From Nonomuraea gerenzanensis (GTDB lineage Bacteria > Actinomycetota > Actinomycetes > Streptosporangiales > Streptosporangiaceae), in assembly GCF_020215645.1 (NCBI RefSeq), contig NZ_CP084058.1:10354001-10418000 (forward strand): a stretch of DNA of 64,000 bases. The letters run 5' to 3'. The number at the start of each line of letters is the position of its first letter. The first letter of the stretch is position 1. A model generated the notes under the pieces. The model was not told where the DNA came from and searched no databases. It worked only from the letters and a program-made list of their open reading frames with translations. Position numbers and translations under genes: made by a program. Of this stretch, positions 56,839 through 64,000 are shown piece by piece.

Positions 56839-58434
56839 GTGTCTCAGTCGCTCACCGATCAGCGCCAGCGCGCAGAACTGATCGCAGAGCTCTACGACCT
56901 CCATGCCGCCGGGCTGTTCGCGTACTGCGCCGACCAGCTCGGTGACCTCGGCTCGGCCTCCGACGTCCTGGTGGCCGTGCTCAGCGGCGTCCCCGCCACC
57001 ACGCCGCCCCGCGCCGCGCTCTACGCGTTCGCCCGCCGCGAGATCCACCGGCGCGACGTCGTCTACGCCCCGCCCGCCGTGGACCCGCTCATCGACCCGG
57101 CCACCGCGCTCGTCGAGCGCTCCCTGCGCGAGCTGCGCCCGCACCAGCGCGAGGTGCTCGTGCTGTGCGCGGTGTGCGGGCTGAGCAAGCAGGAGCTCGC
57201 CTGGGTGCTCGACGTCGCGCCCGACACCGCCGAGGAGCTGGCGGTGGGGGCGGGACACCGCTTCAGGCAGGCGCTGGGCACGGCGCTGGCCTCCACCGGC
57301 GTCCGCGTGCCCAAGCCGGTGGCCGACATCTACGGCGCGCTCGGGGTCGCGCCGCTGCGTGACGTGCTCGGCCGCCTGCCGTGGCCGCTGCCGCCGGGAG
57401 CGCTGCGGATCCACTTCGCCGGCTCCCGTACGGCGACGCCCGCGCCGCTGTTCGTCAAGCCCCGCTGGCCGAGCCCGCCCGTCTGGCCGCAGCCTCTGGC
57501 CGAGGCCGATCCGGCCACCAGCACAGTGATCTTCCCGGCGGAGCTGCTCTCGCCGCCGTCGCCGTCGCACACGCCCGTGCACGAGGCGACCACGGCGCCG
57601 ATGCCCAAGCTGCGCGACCCGATGACGCCGCCGAGGGACGTCCTGGACCCGGGGCCGCCGTTGCGGGATCCGCTGGGGTCGGCGCGGCCCCTGCGGGAGG
57701 CCCCGCCGTACGCCGGGGACCGGTGGGTCGCCGGGCCGGCGTCCGGGCTGCCCCGGGAGCGCCCGTTCTTCATGGCCGCCCCCGACCCCATGGCCGCCGA
57801 GCCGTTCGCGACGGGTGACGTGATCCTGCCCAAGGACGCGCCGGACCCGTACATGACCGGCGACGTGCTCCTGCACGACGGCCCCGCCCAGCCGCTCCCG
57901 CCGCCCCGCGACCCCGCCGCCGAGCGCCGGCGGGCGCCGCTGCTGGAGCCGCGACCGGCGCCGCAGGAGTTCCGCCGGCCGCCGGCCGCGCCCGCGCGCC
58001 TGCCGTCCCGCGCGGAGGAGCCGGTACGCGGCCCGGCGGCCCCGCTGTTCAAGCCGCGTACCAAGCCCGCCAAGCCGTCCAAGGCGGCCGAGCCGGTGTA
58101 CCGGCTGCCGCAACCGCGCGAGGACGGCGCGGAGCAGGCGGGCTCGCTCGGCCGGCCGCTGGCGAGGCCGCTGACGAAGCCTCTTGAGAAACCGCTGGAC
58201 AGGCCCCGGCAGGACGACCCCGCACCGCGCAAGGAGAGCTCCTCCGTCCTGGCGCCCCGGCCCGTGCGGGCCAGGCCCGCCCCCAAGCGGCGCCCGGAGA
58301 CCGGACGCCCCCAGAAGGTGCGCCGCCGCAAGGACCGGCACTACGACTGGGTGTGGGAGGTCGTCGGGTTCCTGCTCTGCGTGGCGATCGCGATGATCGT
58401 GTTCTTCTCCATGCCGGTCTTCGTCGACCCGTGA
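56839..58434 (+). CDS. Sigma-70-like protein with disordered linker and C-terminal membrane anchor
   Basis: 531 aa from GTG 56839. Residues about 10-165 resemble ECF sigma region 2/4 (LYDLHAAGLFAYCADQLGD; LRELRPHQREVLVLCAVCGLSKQELAWVLDVAPDTAEELA), with the typical HTH after VLC. Then about 330 residues of Pro/Arg/Ala-rich linker, and at the end a hydrophobic span (VWEVVGFLLCVAIAMIVFFSMPVF). So the DNA-binding part appears tethered to the membrane. No anti-sigma gene is next to it. Whether it still acts as a sigma factor is open; region 2 lacks an obvious aromatic promoter-melting cluster. Confidence 0.8.
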   Translation: MSQSLTDQRQRAELIAELYDLHAAGLFAYCADQLGDLGSASDVLVAVLSGVPATTPPRAALYAFARREIHRRDVVYAPPAVDPLIDPATALVERSLRELRPHQREVLVLCAVCGLSKQELAWVLDVAPDTAEELAVGAGHRFRQALGTALASTGVRVPKPVADIYGALGVAPLRDVLGRLPWPLPPGALRIHFAGSRTATPAPLFVKPRWPSPPVWPQPLAEADPATSTVIFPAELLSPPSPSHTPVHEATTAPMPKLRDPMTPPRDVLDPGPPLRDPLGSARPLREAPPYAGDRWVAGPASGLPRERPFFMAAPDPMAAEPFATGDVILPKDAPDPYMTGDVLLHDGPAQPLPPPRDPAAERRRAPLLEPRPAPQEFRRPPAAPARLPSRAEEPVRGPAAPLFKPRTKPAKPSKAAEPVYRLPQPREDGAEQAGSLGRPLARPLTKPLEKPLDRPRQDDPAPRKESSSVLAPRPVRARPAPKRRPETGRPQKVRRRKDRHYDWVWEVVGFLLCVAIAMIVFFSMPVFVDP

Positions 58435-58485
58435 CGACCGCCGGGGTGGCGGGCGGGGCACTTCCGCCCGCCACCCGGGGCGCGT

Positions 58486-59376
58486 TCAGGCCCGGCCGGT
58501 GAGGGCGGCCACGTCGAGGCCGGTCAGGCGGGCGGGGTCGCCGAGGATGTCCAGCGTCAGGATCTTGCCGTCGGCGATGGTGAAGGCGCCGACCGCGCTC
58601 GTCTTCCCGTCCAGCACCACGAGCGACCCGGCCACGCCGTTGACCAGCACCGGGCGGGCGAACGGCGCCATCCGGCGGAACATGAGCGCCTGCTGCCCGA
58701 CGGTGAGCGCGCCGCGCAGCTCGTTCCAGCCCCGGGCCGCCGCGGGCCCCACGTCGGTGCGCAGCACGACGTCGGGGTGCAGGAGCGAGACGAGCGTGTC
58801 GAAGTCGCCGTCGCGGGCCGCCGCCATGAAGGCGTCCACCACCTCCCGCTGCCGCGCCAGGTCCTGGTCGGGCGACGGCGCGGCGCCGCGCACCCGGCGG
58901 CGGGCCCGGCTGGCGAGCTGCCTGGTGGCGGCGGGCGAGCGATCGATGATCGTGGAGATCTCGTCGAACGGCACGGCGAACAGGTCGTGCAGCACGAACG
59001 CCAGCCGCTCCGTCGGCTCCAGCTGCTGCAGCACCACCAGCAGCGCCAGCCCCACCGAGTCGGCCAGGAGCGCCTCCTGCTCGGGATCGACGCCGTCCGC
59101 CGGGCTCACGATCGGCTCGGGCATGCGCTCCTCCAGCGGGTCCTCGCGGCGGTGCTCGCGGGAGCGCAACATGTTCAGGCAGACGCGCGACACCACCGTG
59201 GTGAGCCAGGCGCCCAGGTTCTGCACGTCGCTGGTGTCGGTGCGGTCGAGCCGCAGCCACGCCTCCTGCACCGCGTCGTCGGCCTCGCTCACCGACCCGA
59301 GCATTCGGTACGCCACCGCCCTGAGCCGGCCGCGCTGCTCCTCGAAGAGGCCGCTCAGCACCTCGTTGTCGCTCAT
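58486..59376 (-). CDS. sigJ: ECF sigma factor, SigJ type, with SnoaL-like C-terminus
   Basis: 296 aa. Region 2 (LFEEQRGRLRAVAYRMLGSVSEADDAVQEAWLRL) and region 4 (LQQLEPTERLAFVLHDLFAVPFDEISTIIDRSPAATRQLASRARRRV) are normal, followed by a SnoaL-like domain (about 180-290) that controls ECF41/SigJ sigma factors without a separate anti-sigma. It directs RNA polymerase to stress genes. Convergent to the sigma-like gene at 58434 (51 bp). The steroid operon's terminator lies just upstream. Confidence 0.92.
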   Translation of the reverse strand: MSDNEVLSGLFEEQRGRLRAVAYRMLGSVSEADDAVQEAWLRLDRTDTSDVQNLGAWLTTVVSRVCLNMLRSREHRREDPLEERMPEPIVSPADGVDPEQEALLADSVGLALLVVLQQLEPTERLAFVLHDLFAVPFDEISTIIDRSPAATRQLASRARRRVRGAAPSPDQDLARQREVVDAFMAAARDGDFDTLVSLLHPDVVLRTDVGPAAARGWNELRGALTVGQQALMFRRMAPFARPVLVNGVAGSLVVLDGKTSAVGAFTIADGKILTLDILGDPARLTGLDVAALTGRA

Positions 59377-59448
59377 CCGTCACATTCCTTCTTCGACCCG
59401 CGTCATTGCTGTGACCCATGAAAGCGGGTGGATGTGACGTGACCTGCT

Positions 59449-59482
59449 CCGGCCCCCCTCGCCAGGCGCCGAGGGGGGCCGG
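59449..59482 (-). terminator. Strong hairpin at the end of the steroid operon
   Basis: CCGGCCCCCCTCG / CGAGGGGGGCCGG, 13-bp perfect stem, 8-nt loop, 5 nt beyond the ltp2 stop (59487). The longest terminator stem here; no U-tract. Confidence 0.8.
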
Positions 59483-59486
59483 TGCG

Positions 59487-60644
59487 CTAGTCGGCCGACA
59501 GGATGAGACCGCTGGTCGGCACGCCGGTGCCGGCGGTCACGAGGACGTTGCCGACGTTCGGGAGCTGGTTGACGGCGGTGCCCCTGATCTGGCGGACGGC
59601 CTCGGCGATGCCGTTCATGCCGTGGATGTAGGCCTCTCCGAGCTGTCCTCCGTGCGGGTTGACCGGGAGGCGCCCGTCCAGCTCGATGCCGCCGTCGGCG
59701 AGGAACCCGGGCGCCTCGCCGCGCCCGCAGAAGCCCAGCTCCTCCAGTTGCGTCAGGACGAACGGGGTGAAGTGGTCGTACAGGATGGCCGTCTGGATGT
59801 CGGCCGGTGACAGGCCGGAGAGCTCCCAGAGGCGGCGGCCGACGACGGACATCTCCGGCAGCCCGGTCAGGTCGTCGCGGTAGTAACTGGTCATCATCAG
59901 CTGCCCGGCACCCGCGCCCTGAGCCGCTGCGGCGATGACGGCCGGGGAGCGCCGCAGGTCGCGGGCGCGTTCGGTGGAGGTCACGACGAGCGCGACCGCC
60001 CCGTCGCTCTCCTGGCAGCAGTCGAGCAGGTGCAGCGGCTCCACGATCCACCGGGACGCCTGGTGCTCCTCCAGCGTGATCGGCCGCCCGTGGAACCACG
60101 CGGCCGGATTGGTGGCGGCGTGCCTGCGCATGGCCACCGCCACGCGGCCGAAGTCCTCCGAGGTGGCGTCGTAGACGTGCATGTAGCGGCGCGCGAACAT
60201 GGCCACCCACGCCGCCGGCGTCATCAGCCCGTACGGCACGTGCCAGCTCATCTCCAGCCCCTGGGAGCTGGGCTGCCCGGTGAGCCCCGCGTTCGGCCGG
60301 CCGAAGCGGCGGCCCGAGCGCTCGTTGAACGCCCGGTAGCAGACGACCGTGCGGGCCGCGCCGGTGGCCACCGCCATGGCGGCGTGCGCGACGGTGCCGC
60401 AGGCCGCGCCGCCGCCGTACTCGACGCGGGAGAAGAAGGTCAGCTCGCCGATGCCCGTCTCCCTGGCGACGGCGATCTCCTGGTTGGCGTCCTGGCTGTA
60501 GGTGACCAGGCCGTCCACGTCGGCGGGCGACAGGCCGGCGTCGTCCAGCGCCGCCAGCACGGCCTCGGCGGCGAGCCGCAGCTCCGAGCGCCCCGACTCC
60601 TTGCTGAACTCGGTGGCGCCGATGCCGGCGATGGCCGTGCTCAC
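59487..60644 (-). CDS. ltp2: Ltp2-type thiolase-fold retro-aldolase of steroid side-chain
   Basis: 385 aa thiolase-like SCP-x/lipid-transfer protein. It cleaves the 17-hydroxy-3-oxo-pregnene-CoA adduct to release propionyl-CoA and androst-4-ene-dione. Fold marks: GGGAACGTVAHAAMAVATGAARTVVC, CYRAFNERSGRRFG, the Cys of DCCQESDGAVALVVTS, and the HGMNGIAEAVRQIRG C-terminus. As in Thermomonospora Ltp2, it should form a complex with the DUF35 part of ChsH2. ATGA overlap (60641-60644) with chsH1. Confidence 0.9.
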   Translation of the reverse strand: MSTAIAGIGATEFSKESGRSELRLAAEAVLAALDDAGLSPADVDGLVTYSQDANQEIAVARETGIGELTFFSRVEYGGGAACGTVAHAAMAVATGAARTVVCYRAFNERSGRRFGRPNAGLTGQPSSQGLEMSWHVPYGLMTPAAWVAMFARRYMHVYDATSEDFGRVAVAMRRHAATNPAAWFHGRPITLEEHQASRWIVEPLHLLDCCQESDGAVALVVTSTERARDLRRSPAVIAAAAQGAGAGQLMMTSYYRDDLTGLPEMSVVGRRLWELSGLSPADIQTAILYDHFTPFVLTQLEELGFCGRGEAPGFLADGGIELDGRLPVNPHGGQLGEAYIHGMNGIAEAVRQIRGTAVNQLPNVGNVLVTAGTGVPTSGLILSAD

Positions 60645-61018
60645 GGCCCCTCCAGCGTGACGGTGCCGGTCGCGTGCTCGCCCAGGCTGACCCGGCCGCG
60701 CACCTCGACGGTGAGCCGGTCGCCCTCGCCCGCCACGACCGTGCCGCTGAAGGTCAGACGGTCACCCGCGTACGCCGGGACGCCGAGCTTGACGTCGATG
60801 CTCCTGATCACCGCGGCGGGGCCCGCCCAGTCGGTGACGTAGCGCTCGACCAGGCCCATGGTGGTCAGGATGTTCAGGAAGATGTCCGTCGAGCCCTGGG
60901 CACGGGCCAGCGCCGTGTCGTGGTGCACCGGGGTGTAGTCCATGGTGGCCAGGGCCGTGGCGACCACCACGGTGGGCGTGAGGTCGATCGACAGCTCCGG
61001 CAGCGCGGTCCCGATCAT
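60641..61018 (-). CDS. chsH1: ChsH1-like MaoC enoyl-CoA hydratase subunit
   Basis: 125 aa single hotdog. The hydratase-2 motif is complete: Asp27, Pro30, His32, Asp34 in MDYTPVHHD. With ChsH2 it hydrates the steroid C17 enoyl-CoA. The ATG at 61018 overlaps the chsH2 stop by 4 nt. Order and size match igr operon ChsH1 (Rv3541c) very closely. Confidence 0.9.
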   Translation of the reverse strand: MIGTALPELSIDLTPTVVVATALATMDYTPVHHDTALARAQGSTDIFLNILTTMGLVERYVTDWAGPAAVIRSIDVKLGVPAYAGDRLTFSGTVVAGEGDRLTVEVRGRVSLGEHATGTVTLEGP

Positions 61019-61920
61019 GCCGGGGCCCACATGGGCAGCACCAGCCGGTCGTCCATCCGCCGGTACGTCACGCGCAGCGGCATGCCTATCCTCACTTCCT
61101 CGACGGGGCAGTCCACGACGTTGCCCACGATCCGTACGCCTTCCGGCAGCTCCACCACCCCCACCACGAACGGGGCCTGCCTGCCCGGCACGGGCGGGTA
61201 GTGGTGCACGACGTAGCTGAACAGGGTGCCCGTGCCGGCGGCGAGCCGGTACGCGCGCTCGGTGGAGCGGCAGCGCGGGCACAGCGGGCCCGGCGGGTGA
61301 CGCAGCTCGCCGCAGTCGGCGCACGACTGGACGCGCAGCTCGCCCTTGGTCACGCCCTCCCAGAAGAACGCGGTGTCCTGGTTGACGGCGGGCTGGAGGG
61401 GATACGGCTCGGTGGCCTTCCTCTCCGGTGGGCGGAACTTCAGCACCCGGAACATCATGTCGGCGACCGGCTCGTCGTCCTCGGTGTACCAGGTGATGTT
61501 CCACGTGGCGAAGTACCCGACGCCCAGCGCCGTCCGCTTCGGGCCCGCCAGGCCGGAGAACCGCGTGGCGGGCGTGAGCCGCTCGCCGACGCGCACGTAA
61601 CGGTGGTAGGTCTGCTCGCAGTTGGTCGCCACCACGCCCGTGTAGCCGCTGCCGTCGAGCGCGGCCATCATGTCGTCCACCGGCGAGCGCTCCCTGGGGC
61701 CCCTGCGCAGGCCGGGCATGGTCCACACCTGGGCCATCGCGGGCGGGGCCAGGCCCTGCTCCAGGTAGCGCGGGTTCTCGTCGCCCATGGCGGTCAGCCA
61801 GTGCCTGATCATGGGGACGTTCACGGGGTCGGCGGCCGGGGCGCCGCGCACCTCGCCCAGCGCCACCTGCTTGCCCGCCAGCTCGTGCAGCTCCTCCTCC
61901 GTCATGGCGCGCCCGCTCAT
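61015..61920 (-). CDS. chsH2: ChsH2-like MaoC/DUF35 fusion subunit
   Basis: 301 aa from ATG 61920. N-terminal MaoC-like hotdog (about 1-180; without the full His-Asp motif), then DUF35: zinc ribbon CADCGELRHPPGPLCPRC (CxxC plus CxxC) and OB-fold (FSYVVHHYPPVPG, VVGVVELPEGVRIVGNV). The DUF35 part docks Ltp2, the MaoC part ChsH1. Overlaps chsE2 by 4 nt. An in-frame ATG at 61905 is possible. Confidence 0.9.
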   Translation of the reverse strand: MSGRAMTEEELHELAGKQVALGEVRGAPAADPVNVPMIRHWLTAMGDENPRYLEQGLAPPAMAQVWTMPGLRRGPRERSPVDDMMAALDGSGYTGVVATNCEQTYHRYVRVGERLTPATRFSGLAGPKRTALGVGYFATWNITWYTEDDEPVADMMFRVLKFRPPERKATEPYPLQPAVNQDTAFFWEGVTKGELRVQSCADCGELRHPPGPLCPRCRSTERAYRLAAGTGTLFSYVVHHYPPVPGRQAPFVVGVVELPEGVRIVGNVVDCPVEEVRIGMPLRVTYRRMDDRLVLPMWAPA

Positions 61921-63071
61921 CGCGGCGGCCTCGGCAGGCTCAGGCCGAGCATGGCGATCAGCTCGCGCTGCACCTCGTTCACCCCGCCGCCGAACGTCAG
62001 CACCACCGCCCCCTTGACCCCGTGATCCAGGCGTTCGAGCAGCTCGGCCGTCTCCGGGTCCGACGGGTCGCCGTACCTGGCCAGGATGTCCCCGACGATC
62101 CTGCCGATCTCCTGCATGCGCTCCGAGCCGTAGATCTTGGTGGCCGAGGCGTCGGGAGCGCCCAGCCAGCCGAGGTCCATGTTCGCCGCGACCTGCCAGT
62201 TGAGCAGCTCGTTCGTCCGGAAGGCCGCCCACACCCGCGCCAGCGCGCGCCGCACGTCGGGCTCGGCGTCCAGGCCGGTGCGGCGGGCCCAGGCGCGGAA
62301 GCGGTCGTAGGTCTGGCCGAGGTTCCCGGCGGGGCCGAGCGTGACGCGCTCGTGGTTGAGCTGGTTCACGATCAGGTCCCAGCCCCTGTCCACCTCGCCG
62401 ACCACCATGTCCGCCGGCACGCGCACGTCGGAGTAGTACGTGGCGTTGGTGTGGTGGCGGCCGTCCATGGTCACGATCGGGGTCCACGAGAAGCCGGGGT
62501 CGTCCGTGGCGGCGATCATCATGGTGATGCCCTTGTGCTTCTTGGCCGCGGGGTTCGTGCGGGCGGCGAGCCAGATGTACTGGGCGTAGTGCGCGCCGCT
62601 GGTGAAGATCTTCTGGCCGTTGACGACGTAGTGGTCGCCGTCGAGCACCGCCGTCGTGCGCAGCGAGGCCAGGTCGGTGCCCGCCTCCGGCTCGCTGTAG
62701 CCGATCGCGAAGTGGCACTCGCCCGCGAGGATGCGCGGCAGGAAGTGCTCCTTCTGCTTCTCCGTCCCGTACTGCATGATCGTCGGCCCCACGGTCTGCA
62801 CCGTGATGATCGGGTACGGCACCCCGGCGCGGGCGATCTCGTTGGCGAAGATCTGCTGCTCCAGGGGGCCGTAGCCGCTGCCGCCGTACTCCTTGGGCCA
62901 GCCGAGGCCGAGCTTGCCGTCGCGGCCGAGGCGGCGGCAGTGCTCCATGTACGCCCCGCCGAACGGGTCCGCGGCGATCTTGGCGCGGTCCTCGGCGGTC
63001 AGGCAGCCGTGGAAGTACTCGCGCAGCTCGTCGCGGAGCCTGCGCTGCTCGGGGGTGAGGTCGATGAGCAT
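61917..63071 (-). CDS. chsE2: Acyl-CoA dehydrogenase, ChsE2/FadE29-like
   Basis: 384 aa FAD acyl-CoA dehydrogenase, the longer alpha-type subunit of the ChsE1-ChsE2 steroid dehydrogenase. Signatures: LTPEQRRLRDELREYFHG, GWPKEYGGSGYGPLEQ, FAIGYSEPEAGTDLASLRT, and GQKIFTSGAHYAQYIWLAART. It oxidises the 3-oxo-pregnene-20-carboxyl-CoA. It overlaps its partner gene by one nucleotide (TGATG at 63071). Confidence 0.9.
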   Translation of the reverse strand: MLIDLTPEQRRLRDELREYFHGCLTAEDRAKIAADPFGGAYMEHCRRLGRDGKLGLGWPKEYGGSGYGPLEQQIFANEIARAGVPYPIITVQTVGPTIMQYGTEKQKEHFLPRILAGECHFAIGYSEPEAGTDLASLRTTAVLDGDHYVVNGQKIFTSGAHYAQYIWLAARTNPAAKKHKGITMMIAATDDPGFSWTPIVTMDGRHHTNATYYSDVRVPADMVVGEVDRGWDLIVNQLNHERVTLGPAGNLGQTYDRFRAWARRTGLDAEPDVRRALARVWAAFRTNELLNWQVAANMDLGWLGAPDASATKIYGSERMQEIGRIVGDILARYGDPSDPETAELLERLDHGVKGAVVLTFGGGVNEVQRELIAMLGLSLPRPPR

Positions 63072-64000
63072 CAGACGAGCGCTCCGATCAGGTCGAGCTG
63101 GGCGTCGGCGCCGCCGAGCAGCTGGGACAGGTGCCTGGCCTGGGCGAAGTAGCGGTGCAGCGGGTAGGTGACGTCGAGGCCGAGGCCGCCGTGCAGGTGC
63201 TGGCAGGTGTAGAGGGCCTGGTAGGCCCCGCTGACGTGGTAGGCGGCCAGCGCCAGGTCCTCCTCGGCCGGCAGCCCCTCGCCCAGCCGCCACAGCGCCG
63301 ACCACATCGCCACGTCCAGCGCCCTGGCGGCGATGTAGACGTCGGCGATCTGCATCGTCACGGCCTGGAACTCGGCCAGCGCCCGGCCGAACTGCCTGCG
63401 CTGCTTGATGTAGGCGGTCGTCAGCTCCAGCGCGCCGGCCAGGACGCCGCTCGCCTGCGCCGCCACGGCCGCCGTGAAGATCCGCCGCGCGTCCGCGACC
63501 GCCTCCGGGCCCGCCACCCGCTCCGCCGGGGTGCCGTCGAGCACGATCGTGGCGGCGGGCTCGCCGGTGGAGGTGAACTCGGCCGCCGTCACCGGGTCCG
63601 CCACCAGGAACAGGCCCGTGTCGGCGGTGACCAGCGCGGCGCCTCCCGGGTACGGCACCGAGACCTTCCTCCCGGTCAGGCTCCACCCCGGGTCTCCCGC
63701 GTGCCGGGCGTCCGGCGTGGCGGTGGTGGCGGGCGGGCCGGTGAGGGCGCGGCCGGGCTCGCGCAGGGCGAGCGTGAGGCGGCCCGTGTCCTTGTCCGCG
63801 TGGCGGCGCTGCTGGTCGGGGGTGCCGTGGCGGGCCAGGAGCAACGTGGCGGCCAGGGTCGGCAACGCGGGCACCGTGGCCGCCCGCGCACCCACCTCAC
63901 GCAGCACCACGGCCAGCTCGACCGGCCCGAGCCCGGCGCCGCCCGCCTCCTCCGGCACGCACACGCCCATCAGCCCGGCCTGCCACAGCCGCTCCTCGGC
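63071..64000 (-). CDS. chsE1: Acyl-CoA dehydrogenase, ChsE1/FadE28-like, 5' end outside window
   Basis: C-terminal 309 codons visible; upstream codons continue past base 64000. MGVCVPEEAGGAGLGPVELAVVLREVGARAAT is ACAD N-domain, VAAQASGVLAGALELTTAYIKQRRQFGRALAEFQAV the C-domain. It lacks the usual catalytic Glu context, as expected for the non-catalytic subunit that pairs with ChsE2. Next gene in the igr order is a cytochrome P450 (cyp125), not seen here. Confidence 0.85.
   Translation of the reverse strand, partial: AEERLWQAGLMGVCVPEEAGGAGLGPVELAVVLREVGARAATVPALPTLAATLLLARHGTPDQQRRHADKDTGRLTLALREPGRALTGPPATTATPDARHAGDPGWSLTGRKVSVPYPGGAALVTADTGLFLVADPVTAAEFTSTGEPAATIVLDGTPAERVAGPEAVADARRIFTAAVAAQASGVLAGALELTTAYIKQRRQFGRALAEFQAVTMQIADVYIAARALDVAMWSALWRLGEGLPAEEDLALAAYHVSGAYQALYTCQHLHGGLGLDVTYPLHRYFAQARHLSQLLGGADAQLDLIGALV

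Overview
The window is high-GC (G/C-rich third codon positions, GTG/TTG starts, dense overlapping operons) and reads as the chromosome of a filamentous actinomycete. The mix of a GlgE alpha-glucan pathway, a steroid-degradation (igr-type) operon, large BTAD and ECF regulators, secreted subtilases and rare TTA codons suggests Streptosporangiales (Nonomuraea/Thermomonospora-like); this is inference from gene content. I support 57 protein genes. I found no rRNA, tRNA, CRISPR array, insertion sequence or prophage, and no gene-free stretch over 300 bp.

Layout. 1-130: start of a Ser/Thr kinase gene. 262-774: YbaK-type deacylase. 836-4809: tightly coupled minus-strand operon of a coiled-coil protein, a PP-loop enzyme resembling MurL epimerases, an M55 D-aminopeptidase and a Tat-exported amine oxidase. 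4965-9689: hypothetical nuclease-like protein, enoyl-CoA hydratase, HhH-GPD protein, HesB-like protein, rhodanese-CBS protein, thioesterase and a TetR protein lacking its DNA-binding half. 9925-12670: secreted HNH nuclease with a coupled small ORF, then the glyoxylate pair hyi/tartronate semialdehyde reductase. 12912-14844: coupled unknown protein plus XRE-ImmA metallopeptidase. 14926-17645: TetR and two quinone-reductase-type dehydrogenases, one behind a SoxR-like box. 17713-21284: heterodimeric ABC exporter with complementary degenerate ATPase sites. 21401-24170: secreted amidase and an RpiR regulator.

24324-38990 is a glycogen/trehalose island: glgP diverges from glgE-treS-mak, and glgB follows after an inserted imine-reductase-like gene and a large BTAD regulator. 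Together TreS, Mak, GlgE and GlgB convert trehalose through maltose and maltose-1-phosphate to branched alpha-glucan, and GlgP degrades it. 39088-44162: three tandem Cys-rich subtilisin-like proteases. 44183-48047: paired SMR transporters with a divergent MarR, a DesK/NarL-type two-component system and a DUF2306-like membrane protein. 48208-53116: dehydrogenase, SppA, BNR-repeat exoprotein, flavin reductase. 53157-56546: OpuC-type osmoprotectant ABC importer. 56839-59376: membrane-anchored sigma-like protein and a SigJ-type sigma factor. 59487-64000: ltp2-chsH1-chsH2-chsE2-chsE1, the steroid side-chain operon in the same order as mycobacterial igr, running off the window.

Unusual themes. (i) Four genes have their last codons plus stop tandemly repeated into the 3' UTR, and a fifth carries a 14-copy in-frame 15-bp minisatellite, so the locus is prone to short tandem duplication. 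(ii) TTA codons occur in five genes, all for exported proteins or a membrane sensor, which would fit bldA-type developmental control. (iii) Translational coupling by 1-10 nt overlaps is pervasive.
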